Translations under genes and position numbers: made by a program
NCBI GenBank assembly: GCA_946807835.1
Contig: OX327705.1
Coordinates: 13,856,501 to 13,920,500 of the forward strand
Direction: 5' to 3'
Length of the DNA: 64,000 nucleotides
From: Ailanthus altissimus
Taxonomy: Eukaryota; Streptophyta; Magnoliopsida; Sapindales; Simaroubaceae
The notes under the pieces: model-generated
The model's database searches: none
What the model saw: only the letters and a program-made list of their open reading frames with translations
What the model was told of the DNA's origin: nothing
In this document: piece by piece, positions 1-10,703 of the stretch
Layout: the number at the start of each line of letters is the position of its first letter
Numbering within the stretch: position 1 is the first letter of the stretch

Positions 1-2971
1 AAAAGATGGAAACTAAAGTTTGAAGAATTGGGAGAAAATGAGGATAAAAAGAACGAAATTTCAAAGTTGGAGTTAAAACCTCTGCCTGAAGGACTAAAAT
101 ATACATTTCTTGGAGAGAAACAAACTTACCTGGTGGTAATCGCTTCTACACTCACAAGTGAACAAGAAGATAAGTTGATTGAATTATTGAAAATGCATAA
201 AAATGCAATTGGGTGGACTTTAAAAGACATAAATGGTATTAATCCTTTGATTTGCACACATAGAATACACCTAGAGGATAATGCCAAAAATTTCCAACAA
301 CCTCAAAGGAGATTAAATCCACATATGAAAGAGGTAGTGAGAGTTGAAGTTCTCAAATTACTTGAAGTAGGAATTATCTATCCGATCTCAGATAGTAAGT
401 GGGTAAGTCCTACTCAGGTAGTACCAAAAAAATCTGGAATCACAGTCATTGAAAATGAAAAAGGTGAGTTAATACCAACTCGAGTCTCATCTAGTTGGAG
501 GATGTGCATAGATTATAGAAAATTGAACTTGGCCACTAGAAAATACTATTTTCCTTTACCATTCCTTAATCAGATTATAGAAAGAGTAGCAGGACATCCC
601 TACTATTGCTTTCTAGATGGTTACTCTGGCTATTATCAAATTTCTATAGCACTAGAAGACCAAGAAAAGACTACATTCACATGTCCTTTTGGAACCTTTG
701 CTTTTAGAAGAATGCCCTTTGGACTTTGTAATGCCCCAGCAACATTTCAGAGATGTATGTTAAGCATTTTTAGTGACATGATTGAGCATTATTTAGAAGT
801 TTTCATGGATGATTTAACTGTGTTTGGAAATTCTTTTGATAATTGTCTTGAAAACTTAGAAAAGGTCTTAAAAAGATGTGAAGAAAAGAGTCTTGTATTG
901 AACTGGGAAAAATGTCACTACATGGTTACTTCTGGAATTGTTTTGGGACATATAGTATCTTCTAAAGGAATTGAAGTGGATAAGGCAAAAGTCGAACTCA
1001 TTACACATTTTCCTCTACCAAAAACAGTCAGAGAAGTCCGATCCTTTTTAGGACATGCTGAATTCTATAGGAGGTTCATAAAAAACTTTAGTGCTATATC
1101 TAAACCTCTTTGTAACCTCTTAGCAAAAGATGTATCATTTAAGTGGACTCAAGAGTGTCAAAATTCATTTGAAAAATTAATTGGCCTCTTAACATCTGCT
1201 TCTATCATACAATCTCCTGACTGGTCTTTACCTTTTTGAGCTCATGTGTGATGCTAGTGACTACGCTGTTGGTGCTGTATTAGGACAAAGAAAGGAAGGT
1301 AAATCCTATGTAATTTATTACGCGAGTAGAACTTTAAACAGTGCACAAATGAATTACACAACAACTGAAAAAGAACTACTTGCTGTAATATTTGCATTAG
1401 ACAAATTTCGTTCTTACTTAATTGGTTCTTCAACTATTGTATTTATTGACTATGCTGCTGTAAGGTACTTAATGTCAAAACAGGATGCAAAACCAAGACT
1501 GATTCGATGAATTCTATTGCTTCAAGAATTTATTATCACTATCAAGGATAAGAAGGGAGCTGAAAATGTTATTGCAGATCACTTATCAAGACTCACACCA
1601 GATTCATCAACAGAAATAACACCTATTAATGATTCTTTTTTCGATGAATTTTTATTTTCTACTGTTACAATGCCCTGGTATGCTAATATTGTTAATTTTC
1701 TTGTAACCGGAGAAATGCCACCTCAATGGAATGCTTAAGACAAAAGAAAATTTTTAATGGAGGTGAGAAAGTTTTATTGGGATGATCCTTATCTCTTTAA
1801 ATATTGTCGTGATCAAATATTTCGAAGATGCATACCCGACAATGAGGTAAATAAAGTTATTGAATTTTGTCATTCTGAAGCATGTGGGGGACATTTCTCA
1901 TCAAAGAAAACAGCTGCAAAAATCTTACAGTGTGGATTTTATTGGCCCACTTTATTTAAAGATACACATGCATTTTGTATAACTTGTGAAAATTGTCAAA
2001 AGTTGGGATCAATTTCAAAACGAAACATGATGCCTTTGAACCCCATTCTTGTTATTGAAATCTTTGATTATTGGGGGATAGATTTCATGGGACCATTTCC
2101 GTTATCATTTGGATTTACGTATATCTTAGTTACAGTAGATTATGTCTCAAAATGGATTGAGGCTATTCCATGTCGACATAATGACCATAAAACAGTCATG
2201 ACATTTTTGAAAGAAAATATCTTAAGTCGATTTGGAATCCCTCGAGCCATTATAAGTGATGGGGGTAAGCATTTTTGTAATAGACCATTTGAAACATTAG
2301 TGAAAAAATATGGTATTACTCATAAAGTTGCCACCCCTTATCATCCTCAGACAAGTGGACAAGTTGAATTAACAAATAGGGAGATAAAACAAATTTTAAA
2401 AAAAACTGTAAACCCAAATCGCAAAGATTGGTCTTTAAGACTAAATGATGCACTGTGGGCTTATAGAACTGCTTTTAAAACTTCATTGGGTATGTCTCCC
2501 TATAGGATAGTTTATGGAAAACCTTGTCACTTACCTGTGGAACTTGAGCATAAAGCCTACTGGGCTATTAAAACTTTTAATGAAAATCTTGATTCTGCTG
2601 GACACATACGTAAATTACAAATAAATGAACTTGAAGAATTGAGAAATGATGCATATGAGAATTCAAAAATTCATAAAGCTAAAATTAAAGCCTTTCATGA
2701 TAAAAAAATTCAGAGAAAAACATTTGACACTGGTCAGAAGGTTTTGCTTTATAATTCTCGACTTCACATATTCCCTGGAAAATTAAGATCAAGATGGAGT
2801 GGCCCTTTTATTGTGAAACATGTGTACCCTTATGGAACAATTGACATTGAAAATCCTAGAAATGGGAATGTGTTTAAGGTAAATGGGCAAAGACTCAAGC
2901 CGTTTCTAGAAAACCAAACTTTTCATAAAGAATTTACGTTCCTGTCGGATCCTTGTTACGAGACCAATTAA
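1..2971 (+). pseudogene. Athila-like pol: RT, RNase H and integrase, broken
   Basis: Encodes the polymerase part of a Gypsy polyprotein, which copies element RNA and integrates the cDNA. RT covers roughly 300-1100, with the catalytic FMDD box at 802-813. RNase H begins at the 'MCDASDYAVGAVLGQ' motif (1244 on). Integrase follows from about 1757, with an HHCC zinc finger (HSEACGGH, later CENC) and the catalytic Asp in GIDFMGPF, Asp in SDGG and Glu in GQVELTNRE. Three lesions are visible. There is one extra T in the T-run 1233-1237 (frame shift, stop at 1237-1239). A TGA at 1508-1510 stands where the family has Trp. A TAA at 1736-1738 stands where the family has Gln. The last reading block ends at the TAA before 2972. 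The upstream part of the ORF is cut by the window edge. Confidence 0.9.
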
Positions 2972-3009
2972 TCTTTGTTTTATATATTTACATATTTATA
3001 TATATTTAT

Positions 3010-3039
3010 TCTTCTTCTAACATTTTTTTTTACTTGCAG
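3010..3039 (+). promoter_or_regulatory. Candidate splice acceptor before the extra ORFs
   Basis: A T-rich tract ends in ACTTGCAG at 3032-3039, immediately after the integrase stop and about 150 bases before the next ORF. Env-like ORFs of Athila/Calypso elements are known to be expressed from spliced RNA, so an acceptor here would fit. No matching donor can be checked because the 5' part of the element is missing. Confidence 0.4.
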
Positions 3040-3185
3040 GTTAATTTAGTAGTTTTGTTAAAGTTTTGTTTTGCACCCTGGTTAAGCGGCAGATAACGGT
3101 ACTCCGTGATATTTCAAATCGGTTTTGTCAGTTTCCCATAATTACTGATATCTTCTCTTCTTCCCCCTTTTCTTAAAAAAAAAAA

Positions 3186-3734
3186 ATGGATGACATTCTA
3201 AAAAATTTGAAAAAACGTTTCCCCTCATTGCCTCAAAATTCCTTGAAGAAAATTTACCAAGCAAGATGTGAAAGATTAAGGTTATTAATGATTATGAATA
3301 TACCTGTTGATTTACGTTGGTTAATTGAAGCCAAAGTTAGATTGACAAGTGAATTTTCAGACTCATTAATTTCCTACATGCCTGGCTTAGGTAAAAGCTC
3401 TTTTTCAAAAAAACGAAGAGCAAAACGATTAAATGTTTGTTACAAGTGTGCACGCACGACTTACAACATACGTTGCCGCACTTTAGGAATGGTGTCTATA
3501 AATCGTGAAGATAAAATTAGGTTCATTAAGGATGGCCTGAGTAAGGAGTCTTTAGATAATATCTTATCGACTCTTGAGACGCATCCTAGTGGATATGTGC
3601 ATATTGCAATTCATGAATTATGGGACATATTCCTAAAAGAACATGAGCGGTACAGTCTCGGGAATCTGACTTTAAAAGACCCTGTTTGCCAATTTATAAG
3701 AAAATTGGATGGGAAGCCTATCCCCGACCCATAG
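3186..3734 (+). CDS. Extra ORF downstream of integrase, 182 aa, unknown function
   Basis: An uninterrupted ORF starts at ATG 3186 just after an A-run, and its leader (3060-3180) carries a pyrimidine-rich tract. The product is basic in its first half (KKRRAKR near residue 76) and has a Cys pattern CYKCARTTYNIRC that could bind metal. The second half looks helical and acidic. There is no hydrophobic stretch long enough for a membrane anchor, so this does not look like a classical env protein. It sits where Athila elements carry their extra ORF. It stays open although pol beside it has three lesions, which may be chance at this length. I do not recognise a domain. Confidence 0.55.
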   Translation: MDDILKNLKKRFPSLPQNSLKKIYQARCERLRLLMIMNIPVDLRWLIEAKVRLTSEFSDSLISYMPGLGKSSFSKKRRAKRLNVCYKCARTTYNIRCRTLGMVSINREDKIRFIKDGLSKESLDNILSTLETHPSGYVHIAIHELWDIFLKEHERYSLGNLTLKDPVCQFIRKLDGKPIPDP

Positions 3735-4018
3735 AGGGCGTTTAAGCCGTTACTGGATGTAAAATCAGAGGAAGATATGAGCCACAATCACAACTACTTG
3801 TATATATTTACTATAGCTGTTATTTTTAAATGTTTCATTTCAAACTCAAATGTCTTTTCAATAATCAACCACCTATAATCCTTTTTGAAAATTTTGCATT
3901 TTAAGCCGACAACCCATGTGACTTTTCCAGCTAACAAATTGAAAATTGGTAAAAGGTATTGAATCTTGTATTTCAAGCCAATAGCCATGTGATTTAACTT
4001 TGCAATACCTTTTGGCTC
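3735..4018 (+). other. Spacer upstream of LOG-like ORF with imperfect direct repeat
   Basis: No coding sequence is seen. Two related blocks, about 3895-3932 and 3965-4000, share the layout 'T(G)(C/T)ATTT(T/C)AAGCC ... CCATGTGA(C/T)TT', suggesting a local duplication. The second contains a CCAAT box at 3978-3982. Confidence 0.45.
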
Positions 4019-4026
4019 TATAAATA
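3978..4026 (+). promoter_or_regulatory. CCAAT and TATA boxes in front of the LOG-like ORF
   Basis: CCAAT lies at 3978-3982 and TATAAATA at 4019-4026. About 30 bases later comes a plausible initiation region, and the ATG is at 4092, giving a leader of about 35-40 bases. This is the spacing of an ordinary plant RNA polymerase II promoter. It suggests that the captured ORF did not depend on the LTR promoter. Activity is inferred only from sequence. Confidence 0.5.
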
Positions 4027-4091
4027 CATTGCATTATTTCTGCATCTTTGTACAAACTCAAAATCATTCAAGAGAGAGGGTGAGTGTAATC

Positions 4092-4745
4092 ATGGAAGGA
4101 TCATCAACTCGTAAATTCACAAAAATTTGTGTCTTTTGTGGATCCAGCCCTGGAAAAACTAGTGAGTTTATAGAAGCAGCAGAAACCCTTGGTAAGATGT
4201 TAGCTGAGCGCAATATTCATTTAGTATATGGGGGAGGTAGTCTTGGATTAATGGGACGTGTGGCAACCGCTGCACAAAATAATGGCAGTCGAGTTTTGTG
4301 TATCATACCAAAAGCTCTAGCTGTTGGAGACATTGTAGGAAAAACAATTGGGGATGAGTTACAGGTATCATCAATGCATGAACGAATTTCTTTTATGCTT
4401 CGTAATGCTGATGCGTTCATAGCTCTACCTGGAGGTTTCGGAACATTGGAGGAAATTTTTCAAATTGTCTCATGGGCACAATTGCAAATCCATAAAAAAC
4501 TCATTGGTTTGTTAAACGTTGATGGTTTTTATAATGGGTTGTTATCTTTTCTTGACTATGCGGTGGAAAAATAATTCGTCTCATATGCAGCACGACAGAT
4601 CCTCATTTTTGCTTCAACTGTTGATCAGTTACTCGATAAACTACAAGCTTTTACACCTCTATCTGATCCAACAATGAGTCAGATAGATTGGTATACTGAT
4701 AACAGTGAAAAGAAACGCAGGATAGATTTGACGCCTCGTCTGTAG
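4092..4745 (+). pseudogene. LOG-like cytokinin phosphoribohydrolase captured by the retrotransposon, one nonsense codon
   Basis: LOG enzymes release active cytokinin bases from their riboside monophosphates in the cytosol and nucleus. The ORF begins at ATG 4092 and shows the family signatures CGSSPG (residues 16-21), YGGGSLGLMG (46-55), MHERI (95-99) and PGGFGTLEE (113-121). The usual Lys after the Arg of the MHxRK motif is Ile here, which could impair activity. A TAA at 4572-4574 (codon 161) interrupts it; homology continues in the same frame to TAG 4743-4745. Total length would be 217 codons, normal for LOG. Host LOG genes have several introns and this copy has none, so it probably derives from spliced RNA. 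It lies between integrase and the polypurine tract on the element's coding strand. The 160-residue truncated product keeps the signature motifs but lacks the C-terminal helices. Confidence 0.85.
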
Positions 4746-6135
4746 CCTATCTATTTCTATGTATTTTTAAGCTTTTTTGTGTGGCTTGTTTTATTTTATT
4801 GCAGGTTTAATTTTCAATAAAAGATGTTTCAGGTGATATCTTCTATATTTTACTCTTTCTATATTTTGACATTGAGGACAATGTCTCAATCTGGTTGGGG
4901 GGAGGATAGTTGATATATAAGGTTAGTGTTAATTATTTTATTTTGTTGTTGTTATCACTTTGTTATGTAAAAAAAAAAATTATCATGAATGGCGTGAGTA
5001 AAATGTTCATTTATGTATTCTTAAGACGCATTCTAGTTCTAGAATGGCAGAGTAAAGAGTACATTATAAACTTTTGAAACACATTCTAATTGGTTTATTT
5101 TTAATGCATTTTATGTATAATTGTTTGTTGCTTAAGTTTTTGGTAACTCTTGCGTAAATAAATTTGCTTTACTATCGATGTATGATTTCAAAATTGTTTA
5201 GTTTAAATCACTTTCTCTATTTAGGTTACTAAAGAATAACTTCTGAAATTATTTCTTGAGAACAATACTAAGCCTTGTGGTAAGATGGATGATTCAATAT
5301 ATATAACCAAGAGAATTTCCATGTTTAAGTATACATATTATTTTCTAAACTCACATATCTTTTGTGAGTGAGTGGAGAGGTTTGAGATAACAGCTTACGA
5401 ACTTTCATTGATCCTTTAAAATGGTTAATTTTTATTTGGAATTACATTATTTGGGATGATGAATGATTTGGTTGCTTAGCTGAAGGATAAAAAAAAAAAA
5501 AAATTGGAAAAGTATTATGGTGATAAATTGCTCTTATGTTATAATGATTCCTTATGTCTTTAAAAAAAAAAAGAGTAAAAAAAAAATTAAAAAAAAAAAG
5601 AAAGAAAAGAAGTCAATTCAGTTCAATAAAGTCTTCATTCAATTTTAGAAGACTAAAGTCATTAGGAAGCAATCTTATCACCGAATTCTATATTCGTAAG
5701 ATTCGCATTAAATAATTAAAGTCTTGAAGCTGGCATTTGACAATAATGGTTTGACTCTAAATATTTGATTTTCCTATCTTTGGATCACTGTTAGTTTGTC
5801 TGTCTGTCCTTAAATGTAACTTTTTCTTGAGCGATTATCTGTTTTCCAACTCCATGAGTGAAATCCTAAGTCATTAAACAAGTTATTCACCTGTAAGGAT
5901 ATGGAGTTGAGGCTTTTACTTGGAACATTTTTAAGGCTATATATGTTGTGGTTTGTGGTAAGAAGGCTTTGGCTTAATTCACACACACACAAAAATATTT
6001 TTGAAAGTTATGATTGAAATAACCTTTATAGCGATTGTGATTTTAAAACTGACGTTTTGTTTGAAATACTTAGGTAGTGTTCAAATTTTATTTATGCTCG
6101 AATTGCTAGGGACTAGCAATAAGCCAGTTGGGGGG
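4746..6135 (+). other. 3' non-coding region of the Gypsy element with two polypurine tracts
   Basis: No gene is seen. Near 4894-4906 is a first G-rich tract (GGTTGGGGGGAGG), preceded by the GAGGACAATGTCTCAAT phrase typical of Athila-type elements. A second, GTTGGGGGG, at 6127-6135 directly precedes the LTR and is the likely plus-strand primer. Several A-runs lie between them (5490-5610). Confidence 0.6.
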
Positions 6136-7470
6136 TGTGATGAACACTTGAAATTACACATTTAATAAGAGTTTTATATGATTGTTTTGTATTACTAGTG
6201 TATTTAATTTTCTTAACTTAAGTATGTTTACAATATTGTACTTAATTATCTTATAACTGTTTTGTGGCAGGTTCAGTAAAATGGGCATAACTTTCTACCA
6301 AAAGATCCAATTTAGGTGATTCTTAATCCTGTGCAGAGCTGACTCAATGGGCTAACATATTATATTTCACAAAGAATTGGAAATTCGAGTGTTTAAAGGG
6401 TGAAAATTGGCCTAGAACAGAATTGATCTGCAGTACAGGCCCAGTTTGAACAGTTATCAGTATTTGGCCCATAACTATAGAAATACGTATGAGATCACTC
6501 AATTTGGAAAGATAAGAGACTTATCTACAACTTTTATGTTTTGAGTGACAGTTAATTCGGATCACATCAATTCCAAATTAGATAATCAAGTGGGTGCCTA
6601 AGTGATAATGAATACAAATTATTTTGCCACCATTCTTGACTTTCATCAACCAAGTGGTTCCCTCTAAATTTGTCTCGATTTATCCATATTTTTCTATAAA
6701 TAGGTGGCTTGTTTATGCCTAAAGAATGTAATTATAAAGTTAGAATTTAGTTCAAAATACTTTTCCTTTGTATCCATTTCCTTGTACTATTATTTCTCTT
6801 ATTTACTATTAAGTTATGTTATTTCTTCTTCCATTTCTTTTCTTTTTCATTTAGTTTTATTATGTCCAAATAATTTTGTTTAAGCTAAGGTGAAAGGGTG
6901 AAGCTCTTGGCAAGGTAATAAGATATGTTTAATATTTATTCATGAATTTAATGCTTCATTTTTAAGTTATACAAATTTATATATGATGTATTTATTTTGT
7001 TTGTAGAATTAATACCATTTCTTCTAAAGTGGTGATTCTTGATTTATTATTGACAAACTTAATACTTGGCACAATAAATTCTTGAAACCATTTTATAAGA
7101 TTTGGTGTATAATAATTGAAAGAAATAAATACTAATCAATATATAAATGATAATGAACTTTAATTGCTATATTTTTCGGTTGGAATCTCCTTTGTGTGAG
7201 GATTCCAATTGAGTTATAAAAAATAAAAAGTTAAATATATTCTTACTTCTTATGCTAAGAGTGAATCCTCGTAACCTTAGCTTTTTATTTGAATTGGTTA
7301 ATTAAAATAATATTTACAAACATCTTATACTGCATTAATTATCTTTAAAGTGTTTATAATTTGTAATTTTAATTTTACTTCCTTGTAAATCGACCCCATT
7401 TTCATCGAGTTATTTATTACTTCGACAATTTTACACTTAAAAATAACTTTTATATTCTAGACATGTCACA
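6136..7470 (+). repeat. 3' LTR of the Athila-like element
   Basis: Starts TGTGATGAAC right after the GGGGGG polypurine tract and ends ATGTCACA, giving a TGTGA/TCACA terminal inverted repeat; proposed length 1335 bp. A TATAAATA at 6695-6702 would be its promoter. The 3' end is less certain than the start because the partner LTR is outside the window. A start two bases later (TGATGAAC) is also possible. Confidence 0.6.
6695..6702 (+). promoter_or_regulatory. LTR TATA box
   Basis: TATAAATA in the middle of the LTR, consistent with a U3/R promoter. Confidence 0.5.
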
Positions 7471-8984
7471 GGTCAAGAAAGGAAACTTATAAAGTTGCCA
7501 CAGAAGAAAGCACTAAAAAACTCACGGGGATGTAGACCAAAATCGTGTGTTGTGTTCCATGTGAATGTGAATATAGGCCACAACCACATATTCATCAAGT
7601 TACAAGTACAAACAAATCTTTTGAAAGAAAATCTATTGGATAGTAACACTCAGAAATTAGGATCTCTGACAATCAAGCCATGTGTTATTGCAAATCTTAA
7701 ACCCAAAAGCATGCACTCCATCAACCACACGTGTTAGGACCAAGATTTCCCCTCCCCCATTTTTTTATTCATTTTTTGGGCCACAATAATGATTAAAGGA
7801 GAAGTTGAAGAGTTATAAAATTTCCAGTAAATTATATAAACCCCAAAAATTTTATCACTTTAGTCTTAACTCCTGAAGCTCTGCTGGGCCATCAATCATA
7901 TGAGCCGATGATAGTTGCGGTTTTTGACTAGTCATGTGGTCCTTGATGAGTTGTAGTTGCAGAAGATTAATGGCTTGACATTTGAGATTGAGAAAACAAA
8001 AGGCTATTTCGACTTGTTGCTAAAAATTAACTTGAATCGGAATTATGGGGTGGCTTAGCATTTAGCAATTAGCATCAATTCAATTCTATCCCCACCACTG
8101 AACCCTAAATAAAAATAGCATAACAACACTCCTACTACAACTCATAAATTAGCATGGTCTTCTCTTCCAAGCATGCCTATAAAGAAAAGCATACTTTGCT
8201 TTTAATTGAATCTCGAAGATTCTACATCTCGAAAAAGGAACCTACCCAAGTTTTATAGATTATATACAACATGTCTGATTATTATTTACTTCTGGTGTAA
8301 TTTTGAGTAGAACTAATTTATAACTAGTTAGTTGTCCAAATTATTTAATGATTCTGTACAGGGAGTGAGTCATGACTGTTCATATTTGTAAATGAATATG
8401 TATAAGAATCAATTCTATATAAGTAGAATTATTGAGAATCAAGTTACTCATATTTGATGAAAATTCATGTAACTTATTTTGTTGAATAAACTGATAGAAA
8501 GTGCTCACTTTTTTTAAGTAATAGAAAAGAGGACCGAACATGCCATTAAAAAATTCTATTGAAACAAAAATGGGATGTCAAGAACTCACTTTTTTAAACT
8601 ACTTGATATGGGTTTTATGTCTACATTAGCATTTTCAATGCAACCCATTTTTCATGATGAATATTAAAAATATATTGCATAAAAAAAACAACAACTGATT
8701 TGGTTCTTAGATATTAGAATATTGCTAATTTCATCTCTATTTAATTTTTTTTATTTACTTGTAAAGTTCTTGACTTTTTTTTTAAATAGTTAATTACATC
8801 TTTTTTATTATTATTTTTACTTTTTTTATAATAAAAAATCCCAATCCCATCAAGAAAAGAAAACTAAAGGGTATGCAAAAACCAAAATACATTTAACTAA
8901 TTTTCAGATTATATTGCATTAACCATCAAACAATATTCTTACCACTTAGTAGAAATCCATTTTATTAAAAGCCCTAAAATGAAG
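7471..8984. other. Intergenic region downstream of AMT1
   Basis: About 1.5 kb of AT-rich sequence. It should hold the AMT1 3' UTR just below 8985. A short open frame at 7495-7737 starts with a non-ATG codon and resembles no family I know. Nothing else is recognisable. Confidence 0.5.
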
Positions 8985-10245
8985 TCATGCATTTTGATAA
9001 TCAGGTGTGGTAGTTGCACTGGTAGGCTCAATTCTTGTCATCATGAAGGCAGGAGGTTTTTGTGATGCTGCATCATGATCTTCATCATGATACGCATAAG
9101 CAAAACCCCCATGCCTTGTCAAATCCATGCCTGCCATCTCGTCATCACTTGAGATCCTTAGCAAATTAATCTTCTTCAGCACATAAAATAATGGACCCAT
9201 TGTAGCCGTCACCCACCCTGATATCACCAATATTTGTATCATCTGAGCCCCCAGAAGCCTCCCACCTCCCCCCATCAAGAGCCCGAACGGCCGCCCCGGC
9301 CGCCCCGGATACACCTCGTTGACGTACGCTTCCCTGGCGAACAACCCGGTGAACACAATCCCCCACGTGCCGCAACCCCCGTGCAATTGGGCTGCCTCCA
9401 GGGGATCGTCATACTTAAATTTCTCTGCCAGCTTGTTGCACCCAATCAAAACCCACGCTGCCACGAAGCCACATACGATTGCAGCCCACGGTTCTACCAC
9501 TGAACACCCTGAGGTGATTGCAGCAAAACCCCCCAACAGTCCATTGCAAACATCTATTACGTTCCAATGACCCACTAATAATCTTTTACTAAACAAGGTT
9601 GTCAGAGCAGCTGTGCACCCAGCTAATGTAGTCGTCACAGCTGTCCTCCCTATGGCACTCCACTGACCATAATACCCTCCACTCTCACCGTATCCCTTCA
9701 ATATTGTCAAAAAGGAACCCGGGTTAAACCCGTACCACCCGAACCACAACAAGAACGACCCAAGAACCACCAACGACCCGCTATGCCCACGTAACGCCAC
9801 GGACCGACCTGACCGGTCGAACCGGCCAATCCTCGGGCCCTCAATAAGAGCACCCCACAAACCGGCAATCCCGCCGACCATGTGAACCACACCCGAACCG
9901 GCGAAATCAATCGCACCCGAGCCGAAAAGAAGGTCATCGGTCCGGGTTGGACTGGCCCAACCGTCACTTGACCAAAACCAATGAGAAACTATAGGGTAAA
10001 CAAAGCCGGTTAGAAAAGAAGAGTAAATCAAATAAGCAACGAACTGGGTTCTCTCAGCTATAGAGCCACTCGTGATACCAGCGGCAGCTATGGCAAAAGC
10101 CCACTGATAAAGAAAGAAGCTGTAGTCATTGAGAGGTGAAGGAACGTCTTTGAGGCCAAAGAAGTGGCGGCCAATGAAGCCATTGGAGGGGGAGCCGAAG
10201 GCAAAGGCGAAGCCGAAGAGGTAGTAAGAGAGGGCGCCAGCGGCA

Positions 10246-10322
<77 letters not shown>

Positions 10323-10511
10323 GAGCTGCATGGCGAAGACGAGGTAAGAGGAGAAGAGAAGGTAGGTGGTGTTGACGGCGAAGGAGGTGTCGGAGAGGGT
10401 GTTGGAGATGGACTGGAAGCGGGCGCAGAGGTAGGAAGCAGCGGCCGACGTGTCATTGAGGGTGTTGAGAAGAGGAGCGAGGTCAGAGGCAGAGCATGTG
10501 AGAGTTGCCAT
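8985..10511 (-). CDS. AMT1: AMT1-type high-affinity ammonium transporter
   Basis: Plasma-membrane ammonium uptake protein of the AMT/Rh family; it works as a trimer with one pore per subunit. The 508-residue single-exon ORF has the normal AMT1 length and about eleven membrane segments. The family signature lies at residues 202-227 ([13 protein letters not shown]...). The twin pore histidines are H210 and H377 (in LHGGCGTWG). The cytosolic tail carries [12 protein letters not shown] with Thr465, the counterpart of the Thr whose phosphorylation closes all three pores of Arabidopsis AMT1;1. No intron is usual for AMT1 genes. The gene is much richer in GC than its flanks. A TATA box lies 75 bases upstream of the ATG. 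Which AMT1 paralogue it is cannot be decided here. Confidence 0.97.
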
Positions 10512-10585
10512 GATGATGAATCAGAGTTGACAGAAAGAAGAGGTTAGTGAATTAGCAAATATTAGTTTCACGTTTTTTGTTTGGA

Positions 10586-10593
10586 TTTTTATA
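10586..10593 (-). promoter_or_regulatory. TATA box of AMT1
   Basis: Reads TATAAAAA on the minus strand, about 75 bases before the AMT1 start codon, which would place transcription start near 10560. Confidence 0.6.
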
Positions 10594-10672
10594 GAGGAAA
10601 TGGGTGGTGAAGGCAAAGCAAAATTAGACGATGAATAAGAAAATATAATGAGTAGACTAACTACAGTTTTTA

Positions 10673-10703
10673 ATGTATGTATGTATGTATGTATGTATGT
10701 ATG
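10673..10703. repeat. Microsatellite (ATGT)n in the AMT1 promoter
   Basis: About seven and a half ATGT units, roughly 85 bases upstream of the AMT1 TATA box; length variation here could alter spacing of upstream elements. Confidence 0.9.

Larger units (their letters stand above)
1..7470 (+). mobile_element. Athila-like Ty3/Gypsy retrotransposon, 3' part
   Basis: The left end lies outside the window, so gag, protease and the 5' LTR are not seen. Visible in order are reverse transcriptase, RNase H, integrase, a splice-acceptor-like tract, a 182-codon ORF, a LOG-like ORF, two G-rich polypurine tracts and a 3' LTR. RT-RH-INT order shows Ty3/Gypsy. The FMDD catalytic box, the lack of a chromodomain after integrase, extra ORFs between integrase and LTR, and the 'GGACAATGTCTCAATCTGG' plus G-run tract near 4877 are typical of Athila/Tat elements. 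The element is dead because pol is broken three times. The lineage assignment is by recalled family features, not by a tree. Confidence 0.8.

Noticed and set aside
3186..3734. Env-like glycoprotein
   Set aside because: The position fits, but there is no signal peptide, membrane anchor or glycosylation-rich ectodomain.
6138..6150. Athila LTR start at TGATGAAC (6138) instead of TGTGATG (6136)
   Set aside because: TGTGA pairs with TCACA at 7466-7470 as a terminal inverted repeat, so 6136 was preferred; the difference is two bases and cannot be settled without the 5' LTR.
7495..7737. 80-codon plus-strand frame after the Athila LTR
   Set aside because: It begins with a non-ATG codon and shows no similarity I can name.
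9234..10547. Plus-strand and second-frame minus-strand open frames over AMT1
   Set aside because: They are shadows of the GC-rich AMT1 coding frame; their proteins are Pro/Arg- or Glu/Gly-rich and resemble nothing.
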